A stretch of 64,000 nucleotides of DNA, from the NCBI GenBank assembly GCA_035525365.1, contig DATLEK010000022.1:1-64000 (forward strand), in the 5' to 3' direction. The notes under the pieces were generated by a model that saw nothing but the letters and a program-made list of their open reading frames with translations, did not search any database and had not been told where the DNA came from. The position numbers were made by a program, and so were the translations under genes. Source of the stretch: GCA-2861595 sp035525365. GTDB taxonomy: Bacteria > Actinomycetota > Acidimicrobiia > Acidimicrobiales > GCA-2861595. The first letter of the stretch is position 1. Each line of letters opens with the position of its first letter. Below, in pieces: positions 1-8,373 of the stretch.

Positions 1-967
1 CGGAGCTGAACGCGATCAGCCGCTTCATGTCGCTCTGCGCGAGGCAGCCGAGCGCGCCGTAGATGATCCCGATCACGGCCAGCGCGCCGATGAACGGCGC
101 CCACTTCACCGCCGCCTGGGGCAAGAACGGCAGGGCGATGCGCACGAAGCCGTACGTGCCGAGCTTGAGCAGGATCGCGGCGAGGATCACCGAGCCCTGG
201 GTGGGCGCCTGAGTGTGGGCGTCGGGCAGCCAGGTGTGGAACGGGAACATCGGCACCTTCACCGCGAAGCCGATGAACATCCCGGCGAAGATCCACACCG
301 CGGTGTTCGTCGCCAGCCCGGAGCCGTGGGCGATGAACCACGAGAACGCGAAGCTGCCGTTCGGATCGGTGTTGCCCTTGGTGAGGATGAACAGCGCGAT
401 GAACGAGACGAGCATCAGCGCCGAGCCGAACATCGTGTACAGGAAGAACTTCAGCGATGCGTACTGGCGCTGCTCGCCGCCCCACACGCCGATCATGAAG
501 TACATCGGCAGCAGCACGACCTCGAAGAAGACGAAGAACAGGATCAGGTCCTGCGCCACGAACGACCCGAGCATGCCGGTGTGCAGCACCAGGATGAGGG
601 CGAGGAACGCCTTCGGGTTGTGCGGCTCGGGGAAGTGGTTCCAGCTGTAGATGATCACCAGCGGGGTGACCAGGAGCGTGAGCGCCACCAGGGGCACCGA
701 CAGACCGTCGAGGCCCATCAGGAAGCGGGAGCCGATCACCTCGATCCACGACTTGTCGACGACGAACTGCAGCTTGTCGGCGTGGTCGTAGTCGAAGTCG
801 ACGAGGACGGCGAGGCCCACGCCGGCGGAGGCCAGCGAGGCGACGAGGGCGACGACCTTGACGGCCTGCTCCTCCGCCTTCGGGAGGAGCAGCACCAGCA
901 CGGCGCCCGCCACCGGCAGGAACACCATGAGGCTCAGGCCCCAGGAGGTGAGGAAGTCGTTGTTCAT
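1..967 (-). CDS. nuoM: NADH-quinone oxidoreductase subunit M (first operon, 3' part cut by window edge)
   Basis: This is the N-terminal 322 residues of an antiporter-like, proton-pumping membrane subunit of complex I. Translation from the ATG at 967-965 gives successive hydrophobic helices. It contains GLDGLSVPLV and FFVFFEVVLLPMYF, which carries the conserved helix glutamate, and KVPMFPFHTWLPDAHTQAP, which carries the lysine and histidine of the proton path. The reading frame is still open at base 1 after SDMKRLIAFSS, so the C-terminal half lies outside the window. It starts 16 nt after the nuoL stop as the last visible gene of the operon. A second, complete nuoM lies at 30792-32423. A nuoN is expected beyond the left edge but cannot be seen. 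Confidence 0.95.
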   Translation of the reverse strand, partial: MNNDFLTSWGLSLMVFLPVAGAVLVLLLPKAEEQAVKVVALVASLASAGVGLAVLVDFDYDHADKLQFVVDKSWIEVIGSRFLMGLDGLSVPLVALTLLVTPLVIIYSWNHFPEPHNPKAFLALILVLHTGMLGSFVAQDLILFFVFFEVVLLPMYFMIGVWGGEQRQYASLKFFLYTMFGSALMLVSFIALFILTKGNTDPNGSFAFSWFIAHGSGLATNTAVWIFAGMFIGFAVKVPMFPFHTWLPDAHTQAPTQGSVILAAILLKLGTYGFVRIALPFLPQAAVKWAPFIGALAVIGIIYGALGCLAQSDMKRLIAFSS

Positions 968-983
968 GGTCCCTGTTCGTCCC

Positions 984-3092
984 CTAGATGACGATGATGA
1001 AGATGGCGGCGAGGATCGCCGCGCCGGCGAAGAGGAAGGCCGCGTACTGCTGCACGCGCCCGGTCTGCATGTGGCGGAGGCCCTGCCCGGAGCCCTCGGC
1101 GGCCGCCCCTGACCCGTTGACGATGGTGTCGACCAGCCCCTGGTCGATCTTGTCGTAGACGAGGCGGCCGGTCTTGACGGCGGTGGCGCCCGCCCCGTTG
1201 ATGACGCCGTCGATGCCCTTCTGGTTGAACCAGTAGGCGCCACGGGCGACGGGGCCCTTCACGCCGTTGGCGATGATCCCGGTGTAGAGGCGGTCGAACC
1301 CGTACTTCTCCACCAGGATCGTGGGGCCGACGCGGGCCACCTTGTTGCGCTGGGTGATGCCGTGGGGACCGAGGCCTCGGAAGTACCACGCGTAGGCCAG
1401 CCCGATGCCGAGCAGGCCGATGAGCGTGGAGGCCACCGCGATCCCGATGTTGAACTCGGGGTGGCTGAACGAGGCGAGGACGGACGGGAAGTACTCCCCC
1501 TTCGGCTCGTAGAAGTGCTCGAAGCGCAGCGCCAGGCTGTCGGGCACGAACTCCAGGACCCCGGTGTTCGGAAGGTTCACGAACCCGGCCACGATCGCCA
1601 GCCCGGTGAGGATGTACAGCGGCCGCACGATGCGGGGGCCCGACTCGTGCGGCGGGTGGTCGGCGTCGGCGGCGTGCCCGCGGGGCTCGCCGTGGAAGGT
1701 GAGGTACACGCAGCGGGTCATGTAGGCCGCCGTCATGAAGGCGCCCACCAGTCCGACAACCAGGAACAGCTCATACCCGTTCTCGCCGGCACCGAGGAGT
1801 ATCTCGTCCTTGGACCAGAAGCCGGCCAGGGGGAAGATCCCGGCGAGGGCGAGTGTGCCCACCATGAAGGTCTTGTAGGTGGTGGGCATGAACTTGCGCA
1901 TGCCGCCCATGTCCTTCTTCATGTCGAAGCTGTGGACGGCATGGCTCACCGATCCGGCGCCGAGGAAGAGCAGGCCCTTGAAAAAGGCGTGGGTGAAGAG
2001 GTGGAAGATCCCGGCTGTCCAGGCGCCGACACCGAGGGCCATGACCATGTATCCGAGTTGGCTGACGGTGGAGTAGGCCAGCACCTTCTTGATGTCGCTC
2101 TGCACGAAGGCGAGCAGGGCGGCGATGATCACGGTGATGCCGCCGATGAGGGCGATGGGGTTGATCCCGCCACCGCCGATGTCGAAGGCGGACCAGAACA
2201 CGCCGTACATGCGGGCCACCAGGTAGACGCCGGCGACGACCATGGTGGCGGCGTGGATCAGGGCGGACACCGGCGTGGGGCCGGCCATGGCGTCAGGCAA
2301 CCAGGTGTGGAGCGGGAACTGGGCGCTCTTGCCGATGACCGCGCAGAACAGGGCGGCGGCGGCGGCCAACAGGACGGTGTGGCTGATGTCGCCGGAGAGG
2401 GCGGCGCGGTTGGTGGCGGCGATGTCGAAGTTGGTGCCGGCGGCGAAGAACAGGATGGAGATGCCGACGAGCAGGCCGATGTCGCCCGTCCTGGTGGTGA
2501 AGAAGGCTTTGAGGGCGGCATCGGAGTTGTTCTTCTCCTCCCACCAGTGCCCGATGAGCATGAACGAGCAGAGCCCCATCATCTCCCACCCGAACAGCAG
2601 CTGGAGGGTGTTGCCGGCGGTGACCATGATGAGCATCCCCGCAGTGAAGAGGCTGAGGGCGGCGAAGAAATGGGTATAGCGGCGGTCGTCGTGCATGTAG
2701 CTGGTGGAGAAGACGTGCACGGCCAGAGAGATCAGGGTGACCACGAACAGCATGACCACGGCGAGGCCGTCCATGTGGATGCCGGCGTTTACCTTCACCG
2801 GACCGTTCTCGAACCACGTGGCCGTACGCACCACCGGTGACCGGATGGGTTCGACTTCGTGTTCCGCCTCGGCCGGCGCCGCGCCATGGGCCTCGGCCGT
2901 CGCCGGGGCCACCGTCAGATCGGACGGACGCCCGACCCACTCCACGGCGCACACGGTGGAGAGGGCGAAGGCGATGGCGATGGCGGCCAGCCCGATCTCG
3001 TGGCCCTTGCGGGGGAGGCGCTTGCCGAAGAACAAAATAAGGGCGAAGGACAGGACCATCACCGCGGGGATGACCCATGCGTAGGCGAGCAC
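984..3092 (-). CDS. nuoL: NADH-quinone oxidoreductase subunit L (first operon)
   Basis: This 702-residue protein is the distal antiporter-like subunit of complex I, with the long C-terminal amphipathic helix that braces the membrane arm. HTWLPDAMAGPTPVSALIH and the following AATMVVAGVYL are the family signature, with the proton-channel lysines and histidines around them. Residues about 60-85 form a hydrophilic loop rich in Ala, His and Glu. The start is a GTG at 3092-3090, only 2 nt after the nuoK stop, so translational coupling is likely. It is longer than the second-operon copy (636 residues). The two differ widely in sequence and are not a recent duplication. Confidence 0.96.
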   Translation of the reverse strand: MLAYAWVIPAVMVLSFALILFFGKRLPRKGHEIGLAAIAIAFALSTVCAVEWVGRPSDLTVAPATAEAHGAAPAEAEHEVEPIRSPVVRTATWFENGPVKVNAGIHMDGLAVVMLFVVTLISLAVHVFSTSYMHDDRRYTHFFAALSLFTAGMLIMVTAGNTLQLLFGWEMMGLCSFMLIGHWWEEKNNSDAALKAFFTTRTGDIGLLVGISILFFAAGTNFDIAATNRAALSGDISHTVLLAAAAALFCAVIGKSAQFPLHTWLPDAMAGPTPVSALIHAATMVVAGVYLVARMYGVFWSAFDIGGGGINPIALIGGITVIIAALLAFVQSDIKKVLAYSTVSQLGYMVMALGVGAWTAGIFHLFTHAFFKGLLFLGAGSVSHAVHSFDMKKDMGGMRKFMPTTYKTFMVGTLALAGIFPLAGFWSKDEILLGAGENGYELFLVVGLVGAFMTAAYMTRCVYLTFHGEPRGHAADADHPPHESGPRIVRPLYILTGLAIVAGFVNLPNTGVLEFVPDSLALRFEHFYEPKGEYFPSVLASFSHPEFNIGIAVASTLIGLLGIGLAYAWYFRGLGPHGITQRNKVARVGPTILVEKYGFDRLYTGIIANGVKGPVARGAYWFNQKGIDGVINGAGATAVKTGRLVYDKIDQGLVDTIVNGSGAAAEGSGQGLRHMQTGRVQQYAAFLFAGAAILAAIFIIVI

Positions 3093-3094
3093 CG

Positions 3095-3394
3095 TCAGCC
3101 CTTCATCAGATCGACTTCGGACAAGTCGATCGAGTGGCGGTTGCGGTAGATGAGCAGCACGATGGCCAGGCCGACTCCGACCTCAGCGGCAGCCACGGCG
3201 ATGACGAAGAGAGCGAACACCTGGCCGGCAACGGTGTTGTGGAAGGCACCGAAGGCGACGAGGTTGATGTTGACCGCGTTGAGGATCAGCTCGATCGACA
3301 TGAGGACGAGCACGCCGTTCTTGCGGGCCAGCACGCCGTAGACACCGACGCTGAACAGGAATGCCGCCAGCAGCAGGAACTGGTTGAGGTACAC
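3095..3394 (-). CDS. nuoK: NADH-quinone oxidoreductase subunit K (first operon)
   Basis: This is a 99-residue, three-helix membrane subunit of complex I. The two buried glutamates typical of NuoK are present in LMSIELILNAVNINL and AAAEVGVGLAIVL, and the C-terminal DLMKG matches the usual ending. The reading frame stays open far upstream in nuoJ, but the family length and the spacing of 2 nt after the nuoJ stop place the start at the GTG at 3394-3392. The longer upstream reading is a shadow of nuoJ. Confidence 0.94.
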   Translation of the reverse strand: MYLNQFLLLAAFLFSVGVYGVLARKNGVLVLMSIELILNAVNINLVAFGAFHNTVAGQVFALFVIAVAAAEVGVGLAIVLLIYRNRHSIDLSEVDLMKG

Positions 3395-3396
3395 CC

Positions 3397-3891
3397 TCAG
3401 TCCCTCCTGGCGATCACGACGGCGCCGATGAGTGCGGCCAGCAGGAGGACCGAGATCACCTCGAAGGGGATTACGTAGACCGTGAAGATCGAGGTGCCGA
3501 CCTCGGCGCTGCGCTGCACAGCGGCATCGGCCGGCAGCTTGACGTCGTCGTAGGCATCGGTGAGCACGCCACCGAGAATGCCGAGGAGGAGCAACGACAC
3601 GACGAGGGCGAGCCACCGTTGGTCGTTGTCGAGATCCGAGGTACGCCCGATGGGGGCGCGGGTCAACATGATCCCGAACAGGAAGAGCACGACGATGGCG
3701 CCGATGTAGACGAGGATCTGGGCCGCCGCGGTGAACTCTGCGGCCAAGAGGATGAATATGGCGGCCACGCCGGCCAGCACCACCACCAGGTAGAGGGCGG
3801 CGTGCACGATGTTCTTGGTGGTGACGACCCGGATGGCGGCCACGCCCATGGCGGCGGCAATCATCCCGAAGATGACGTTCTGGGCGAGCAT
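3397..3891 (-). CDS. nuoJ: NADH-quinone oxidoreductase subunit J (first operon)
   Basis: This is a 164-residue membrane subunit of complex I with about five hydrophobic segments. The stretch AAQILVYIGAIVVLFLFGIM is the characteristic helix with a pi-bulge region, and NIVHAALYLVVVLAGVAAIF matches the preceding helix. The ATG at 3891 lies 3 nt after the nuoI stop. The protein is close to the usual short NuoJ length and ends in the positively charged IARRD. It sits between nuoI and nuoK in the standard order. Confidence 0.94.
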   Translation of the reverse strand: MLAQNVIFGMIAAAMGVAAIRVVTTKNIVHAALYLVVVLAGVAAIFILLAAEFTAAAQILVYIGAIVVLFLFGIMLTRAPIGRTSDLDNDQRWLALVVSLLLLGILGGVLTDAYDDVKLPADAAVQRSAEVGTSIFTVYVIPFEVISVLLLAALIGAVVIARRD

Positions 3892-3894
3892 CGG

Positions 3895-4380
3895 CTACTT
3901 CTTGGCGCCCTTCCTGGCTTCGGCGCCCCGCTCCAGAGCGGGCGGCTCGGGAACGGTCTCCATCCATTCGCCGAGCTTGGTCTTGTCGTGAAGGAGATCG
4001 GCGATCTTGACCTCCGAGTACTCGAACTCAGGACTCCAGAACAGGGCGTCGAACGGGCAGACCTCCACGCAGATCCCGCAGTACATGCAGAGCGAGTAGT
4101 CGATGTCGAAGCGGTCGAGCTTCTGGACGGTGCGGGGCTTTCCGCCTTCGCGCCGCGGCGGTGCCTTGTCCTTGTATCCCTCGATGTAGATGCACCAGTC
4201 CGGGCACTCCCGGGCGCACAGCATGCAGACGGTGCAGTTCTCCTCCTTGAGGGCGATCACCCCGCGGGCCCGGGTGGGCGGCGCCTCCTTCACGTGCGGG
4301 TACTGCACCGTGACAGCCGGCTTCATCATCGTCTTGAAGGTCACGCCGAGACCCTTGAGCAGACCGGGCATCTGAGCCAC
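3895..4380 (-). CDS. nuoI: NADH-quinone oxidoreductase subunit I (first operon)
   Basis: This 161-residue peripheral subunit carries the two [4Fe-4S] clusters N6a and N6b, which pass electrons towards NuoB. The ligand sets are C49, C52, C55, C59 in CTVCMLCARECP and C98, C101, C104, C108 in CMYCGICVEVCP. The start is a GTG at 4380, placed after the TAA of nuoH with no gap. A basic linker separates the two motifs. Because this operon has no nuoEFG, these are the most upstream iron-sulphur clusters encoded by it. Electrons would have to enter here, or through a borrowed module. Confidence 0.95.
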   Translation of the reverse strand: MAQMPGLLKGLGVTFKTMMKPAVTVQYPHVKEAPPTRARGVIALKEENCTVCMLCARECPDWCIYIEGYKDKAPPRREGGKPRTVQKLDRFDIDYSLCMYCGICVEVCPFDALFWSPEFEYSEVKIADLLHDKTKLGEWMETVPEPPALERGAEARKGAKK

Positions 4381-5412
4381 TTAAAAGACCACCTTGAGTA
4401 CGCCGGTGACGGCGATGTTGACGAGCGACAGCGGGATGAGGATCTTCCAGGCGAAGGCCTGGAGCTGGTCCTCCCGCAGGCGGGGATAGCTGAAGCGGAA
4501 CCAGAAGATGAAGAAGGCGACGAGCATGATCTTGGCGCCGAGGACGAGTGGGCCCAGGACGTCGGCGAGGGTGCCTTCGACGCCCGGCACGTACCAGCCA
4601 CCCAAAAAGAGCGTGGCGCCGATGGCCGAGAAGGCGAAGGCGGTGCCGAACTCCCCCATGAAGAAGAAGAGGAACCGGAAGCCGGTGTACTCGGTCATGT
4701 ACCCGGCCACCAGCTCGGACTCGGCCACCGGCATGTCGAACGGGGCCTGGGTCAGCTCGGCCTGAGCGGCGATGAGGAAGAGGGCAAACCCGACGAACTG
4801 GGTGAGGAGGAACGGGTTCCCGATCAGGCCGACGCCGAAGATCTCGCCGTTGGCCTGGGCCATCACGATGCCCTGGAGGCTCATGGTTCCGGCCTGGATG
4901 ACAACGCCCACGACGGCGAGGACCAGAGGCAGCTCGTAGGCGATGAGCTGGCCGGCCGCCCGCAGCGCACCGATCAGCGAGTACTTGTTGGCCGAGGCCC
5001 AGCCGGCCATGAGGATCCCGAGCACTGACAACGAGGAAACGGCGAGGGCGAAGAAGATCCCCGTGTCCAGGTCCTCGATGATCAGCCGCGGGCCGGCGGG
5101 AATGACGATGTAGAGCAGGAAGGTGGACAGCAGGACCACGATGGGGGCGGCGGCGAAGACGAAGCGGTCGGAGCGCTCCGGGAAGATGTCCTCCTTCTGG
5201 ATGAACTTGAGGCCGTCGGCCACCAACTGCAGTGACCCGTGGGGCCCGGCTTCCATGGGCCCCAGCCGGCTCTGCATGTGGCTCATCATCTTGAGCAGGA
5301 AGACGTAGCCGAGGATGATGGCCCCGGCGGGGATGAGCCCGAGAACGACCATCACCTTCAACAACGTGGTGGCCCAGTAGGCGCCGAAATCGATTCCCAG
5401 CATCAGGGGCAT
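4381..5412 (-). CDS. nuoH: NADH-quinone oxidoreductase subunit H (first operon)
   Basis: This 343-residue membrane subunit forms the quinone chamber together with NuoB and NuoD. Its signature AQAELTQAPFDMPVAESEL is followed by VAGYMTEYTGFRF, the conserved acidic loop facing the quinone site. SRLGPMEAGPHGSLQLVADG matches the usual RxGPN region, here with M in place of N. The ATG at 5412 shares its A with the nuoD stop (TGATG). A much longer upstream frame exists but it is nuoD read out of frame. Because nuoD and nuoH overlap, no nuoE, nuoF or nuoG can be present between them. Confidence 0.96.
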   Translation of the reverse strand: MPLMLGIDFGAYWATTLLKVMVVLGLIPAGAIILGYVFLLKMMSHMQSRLGPMEAGPHGSLQLVADGLKFIQKEDIFPERSDRFVFAAAPIVVLLSTFLLYIVIPAGPRLIIEDLDTGIFFALAVSSLSVLGILMAGWASANKYSLIGALRAAGQLIAYELPLVLAVVGVVIQAGTMSLQGIVMAQANGEIFGVGLIGNPFLLTQFVGFALFLIAAQAELTQAPFDMPVAESELVAGYMTEYTGFRFLFFFMGEFGTAFAFSAIGATLFLGGWYVPGVEGTLADVLGPLVLGAKIMLVAFFIFWFRFSYPRLREDQLQAFAWKILIPLSLVNIAVTGVLKVVF

Positions 5413-6584
5413 CAGCGGTCGATGTCCCCGAGGATGAAGTAGAGCGACGCCAGGATTGTGATCACGTCGGGAACGTATACGCCACGGAGCAGCCACGGCA
5501 CGATGGAGATGTTGTTGAACGAGGCGCTGCGGATCTTGACCCGGAAGGGACCCCGGCCGCCCTTGCTGACCACGTAGTAACCCATCTCCCCGAGTGGGTT
5601 CTCGGTGTGGCACCACGCCTCGCCGGCCGGCACCTTGATGATGCGGGGGACCTTGGCCTGGATGGACCCGGAGGGGAGGCCGTCGAGGAGCTGGGTGATG
5701 ATCTTGGCCGCCTCCCGTGTCTCCTGGAGGCGCACCCAGTAGCGGGCATAGGAGTCGCCGTCGGGGTGGGTCCACACCTTCCAGTCGCAGTGCTTCCACG
5801 CAAGGGGCGAGTCCTGGTCCCTGCGCAGGTCCCAGTCCACGCCGCTGGCCCGGATGTTGGCGCCGGAGAGGCCGTACTCGAGCCCCACCGCAGCGGGGAT
5901 CACGCCGATGCCCCGGGTGCGGGTCTGGAAGATCTCGTTGCCCATCAACAGGTCCTCCATCTCCTGGCAGAAGGAGATGACCCTGGTCATGACGCCATGG
6001 CACTCGTCCACCCACCCCCGGGGGAGGTCCTCCTTCAGGCCGCCGAGGCGGTCGAAGTTGGGGTGGAACCGCCCGCCGGTGGCCGCTTCCATGAGGTTGA
6101 GGACGTATTCGCGGTCACGGAAGGCGTAGAAAACCGGTGTGATGGCGCCCAGCTGGATGCCCATGTCGCCGAGGAAGAGGCTGACGTTGGCGATGCGGGC
6201 CATCTCGAAGAAGATTGTGCGGATCCATTGAGCGCGAGGGGGGGCCTCGATCCCCATGAGCTGCTCGGCGGCCAGGATGAACGGGACCTCGTTGGCGAAG
6301 TGGCCGAGCCAGTCGATGCGGTTGATGAGGGTGGTGACCTGCGGATAGGTGCGGACCTCGCAGAGCTTCTCGTAGCCACGGTGCATGTAGCCGCAGATGG
6401 GCTCGGCCCACACCACCTGCTCCCCGTCGAGGCGGACCACGATGCGCAGGGTTCCGTGGGTGGCCGGGTGCTGGGGCCCGAGGTTGAGGGTCATGCCCTC
6501 GGTCTCCAGTTCCACATTCACTCTGGCGTCGGCCGCCTGGCCGGCGATGTAGGCGGACTTCTGCCAGTCGGTGGTGACCGCCAT
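5412..6584 (-). CDS. nuoD: NADH-quinone oxidoreductase subunit D, 49 kDa subunit (first operon)
   Basis: This 390-residue peripheral subunit lines the quinone pocket beside cluster N2. LNLGPQHPATHGTLRIVVRL is the family signature, with the His and Asp/Glu network that contacts quinone. GYMHRGYEKLCE and the C-terminal SFNNISIVPWLLRG and GDIDR are also conserved. The ATG at 6584 overlaps the nuoC stop (ATGA). It is not fused to NuoC, unlike in E. coli. The second-operon NuoD has 444 residues and a longer N-terminus. Confidence 0.96.
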   Translation of the reverse strand: MAVTTDWQKSAYIAGQAADARVNVELETEGMTLNLGPQHPATHGTLRIVVRLDGEQVVWAEPICGYMHRGYEKLCEVRTYPQVTTLINRIDWLGHFANEVPFILAAEQLMGIEAPPRAQWIRTIFFEMARIANVSLFLGDMGIQLGAITPVFYAFRDREYVLNLMEAATGGRFHPNFDRLGGLKEDLPRGWVDECHGVMTRVISFCQEMEDLLMGNEIFQTRTRGIGVIPAAVGLEYGLSGANIRASGVDWDLRRDQDSPLAWKHCDWKVWTHPDGDSYARYWVRLQETREAAKIITQLLDGLPSGSIQAKVPRIIKVPAGEAWCHTENPLGEMGYYVVSKGGRGPFRVKIRSASFNNISIVPWLLRGVYVPDVITILASLYFILGDIDR

Positions 6585-7237
6585 CAGGCGTCGGCTCCCG
6601 CTTCGGCGGTGGCCACACCCTCGTCGGCGGAGGGCTCCTCGCCCGGCATCGGCTCCACGTCCACCAAGCCGGGCCAGGGCTTCACCTCACGGGACAGCAA
6701 CGGGAAGTCCTTACGCAGAGGGTGCCCCTCGAACTCACCAGGCAGGTACATGTGCCGGAGAAGGGGGTGGCCCTCGAAATCGAACCCGTACATCTCCCAG
6801 GTCTCGCGCTCGTGCCAGTCGGCACCGCGGTACACGCTCACCCACGACTCAACCCGGGGATCGACCTCGTCGAGGTCGGCCTTCATCGTCAGGCCCTGCT
6901 TGTCGGTCGTGGAGTAGAGGCGGGCGAACACCTGGAACCTGGTGTCGCCGCCGGCGAGGCCGGTCTGGATGCCGGTGGGCTCGACCGGCTCGTCCTCGTC
7001 CCCCTCCATCACCACCCCGCCGCCTTCGGGCTCCCACACCTTCTCTCCCGACATGGCGGGGTTCACCATCCAGTCGATGCCGGACAGGAAGCAGAAGTAG
7101 TCCATGTTCAACTTGTCCCGGCACGTCTCGGCCAGCTTGCGCCACATGGTGCGGTGGACCCGCACGCAGAGGTCCGACCCGGTGACATCCGAGCCCAAGA
7201 TGGCGCCACCGAGCTCACGCTGGAGCACCTCCAGCAT
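6584..7237 (-). CDS. nuoC: NADH-quinone oxidoreductase subunit C, 30 kDa subunit (first operon)
   Basis: This is a 217-residue peripheral subunit of the complex I Q-module. The signature region HERETWEMYGFDFEGHPLL is followed by LPGEFEGHPLRKDFPL. Its middle carries an acidic insert (MEGDEDEPVEPTG) and the tail is Ala/Glu-rich. I chose the ATG at 7237-7235 because GAGGAGG lies about 11 nt upstream and the position follows closely on the nuoB stop (7254). A longer in-frame reading runs into nuoB and is not needed by the family length. Confidence 0.93.
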   Translation of the reverse strand: MLEVLQRELGGAILGSDVTGSDLCVRVHRTMWRKLAETCRDKLNMDYFCFLSGIDWMVNPAMSGEKVWEPEGGGVVMEGDEDEPVEPTGIQTGLAGGDTRFQVFARLYSTTDKQGLTMKADLDEVDPRVESWVSVYRGADWHERETWEMYGFDFEGHPLLRHMYLPGEFEGHPLRKDFPLLSREVKPWPGLVDVEPMPGEEPSADEGVATAEAGADA

Positions 7238-7253
7238 GCGCTGTGAGGCCTCC

Positions 7254-7748
7254 TCAGGAGCCGACGACAATGGGGTCACCCTTCCAACGCTCCGCCATGT
7301 CCTCGTGCTGGATGCGTTCCTGGAGCAGGACGATCCCCTCCAGGAGAGCCTCCGGGCGGGGCGGGCAGCCAGGCACGTACACGTCCACCGGGATGATCTG
7401 GTCCACCCCTTTGGTGACCGAGTAGCTGTCCCAGTACGGCCCACCGCAGTTGGCGCACGAGCCCATTGAGATCACGTACTTCGGGTCCGGCATCTGCTCC
7501 CAGAGCCGGCGGATCGGAGGGGCCATCTTGTCGGTGACCGTGCCGGAGATGACGACGAGGTCCGCCTGGCGGGCGCTGGCGGGGAAGGGAATTACCCCGA
7601 GGCGCATGACGTCGTACCGCGGCGATCCGAAGGCAGCGCCCATCTCGATGGCGCAGCAGGCCAGTCCCCACTGGTACACCCAGAGGGAGTACTTACGGCT
7701 GAGGTTGAGCAGGTAGGTGAGGGGCTTGGGTATCAGCCCCTTCTCCAC
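7254..7748 (-). CDS. nuoB: NADH-quinone oxidoreductase subunit B (first operon)
   Basis: This 164-residue subunit holds cluster N2, the last iron-sulphur centre before quinone. The four ligands are visible: the adjacent pair C31 and C32 in GLACCAIEMG, C98 in MGSCANCGG, and C128 in VPGCPPRPE. An extra cysteine follows at 101. The start is a GTG at 7748-7746 that overlaps the last base of the nuoA TAG stop, with GAGG about 8 nt upstream. An extension further upstream would only read through nuoA. Confidence 0.95.
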   Translation of the reverse strand: MEKGLIPKPLTYLLNLSRKYSLWVYQWGLACCAIEMGAAFGSPRYDVMRLGVIPFPASARQADLVVISGTVTDKMAPPIRRLWEQMPDPKYVISMGSCANCGGPYWDSYSVTKGVDQIIPVDVYVPGCPPRPEALLEGIVLLQERIQHEDMAERWKGDPIVVGS

Positions 7749-8113
7749 TAGACCCACCTCAGCACCCCCTTGCGCCAGGCATAGACCAGGCCGAGGGCGA
7801 GGATGACGATGAAAATGAGCATCTCCACCAGCCCGAACACACCCAGAGCCTCGAGTTGGATGGCCCAGGGAAAGATGAAGACGGCTTCCACGTCGAACAT
7901 GACGAAGAGCAGGGCGAAGATGTAGTACCGGACCTGGCTCTGGGACCAACCGGTGCCCACCGGGTCCACGCCGCTCTCGTAGGAGATGTACTTCTGGGGC
8001 TGCGGGCGAGTGGGCCGGATCAGGCTGCCGGCACCGAGCATTGCGCCCACCATGGCGACCGCGGCGCCGCCAAAGATCAGAACGCTGAGATAGCCCCGGA
8101 GGAACTGCGACAT
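7748..8113 (-). CDS. nuoA: NADH-quinone oxidoreductase subunit A (first operon, first gene)
   Basis: This 121-residue, three-helix membrane subunit is the first gene of the EFG-less complex I operon. YESGVDPVGTGWSQSQVRYY is the conserved TM1-2 loop, followed by ALLFVMFDVEAVFIFPWA with the acidic TM2 residues. The ATG is at 8113-8111. The 133 nt between here and the divergently oriented riboswitch must hold the operon promoter, but I see no convincing -35/-10 pair there. It is only distantly similar to NuoA at 43871-44326. Confidence 0.95.
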   Translation of the reverse strand: MSQFLRGYLSVLIFGGAAVAMVGAMLGAGSLIRPTRPQPQKYISYESGVDPVGTGWSQSQVRYYIFALLFVMFDVEAVFIFPWAIQLEALGVFGLVEMLIFIVILALGLVYAWRKGVLRWV

Positions 8114-8246
8114 CGCGGCGGGAGCCTAACCGAGGGCTTTCTCGACCTGCCAGACCGCCTCAGGGAGGTGGAATACGGCCCTCAAGCTCGCCCGCGAGTC
8201 GTCCGAAGTCTTTAGGGCCTTACCCCGTACACCACTGAACCTCACC

Positions 8247-8333
8247 CACGAAAAGGCAACCCCCGGGAAACCGTGGAGACGCAAAGCCACGGGCCTACCG
8301 GCGAAGACACCGCCAACGGCAGCCGGCTCCCGA
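8247..8333 (+). ncRNA. Candidate cyclic-di-GMP-I (GEMM-I) riboswitch
   Basis: The leader of the downstream glycoside hydrolase carries the class-defining blocks in the right order. They are GGCAACC near 8255, a short stem CCCCGG/CCGTGG capped by a GAAA tetraloop, GACGCAAAGCC at 8278-8288, GGGCCTA directly after, a second stem-loop, and GGCAGCCGG at 8318-8326. The GNRA loop and the GACGCAAAGCC core are the hallmarks of c-di-GMP-I aptamers. The aptamer ends about 43 nt before the ATG. The stretch between holds a small GGGCG/CGCCC hairpin near 8336-8352 that could be part of the expression platform. Whether ligand turns the gene on or off cannot be read from sequence. Confidence 0.85.
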
Positions 8334-8373
8334 ATGGGGGCGTGACACCGCCCTCGGAATCGAGTGCTTTGCC

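Noticed and set aside
1362..2840. A 492-codon open frame on the plus strand opposite nuoL, and similar long frames opposite the other nuo genes
   Set aside because: The products are Glu/His/Gly/Asp-rich with no domain and lie antisense to clear nuo genes. They are a product of high GC content.
5413..6015. A 200-codon N-terminal extension of nuoH
   Set aside because: It is nuoD read in another frame. The family length and the TGATG overlap support the start at 5412.
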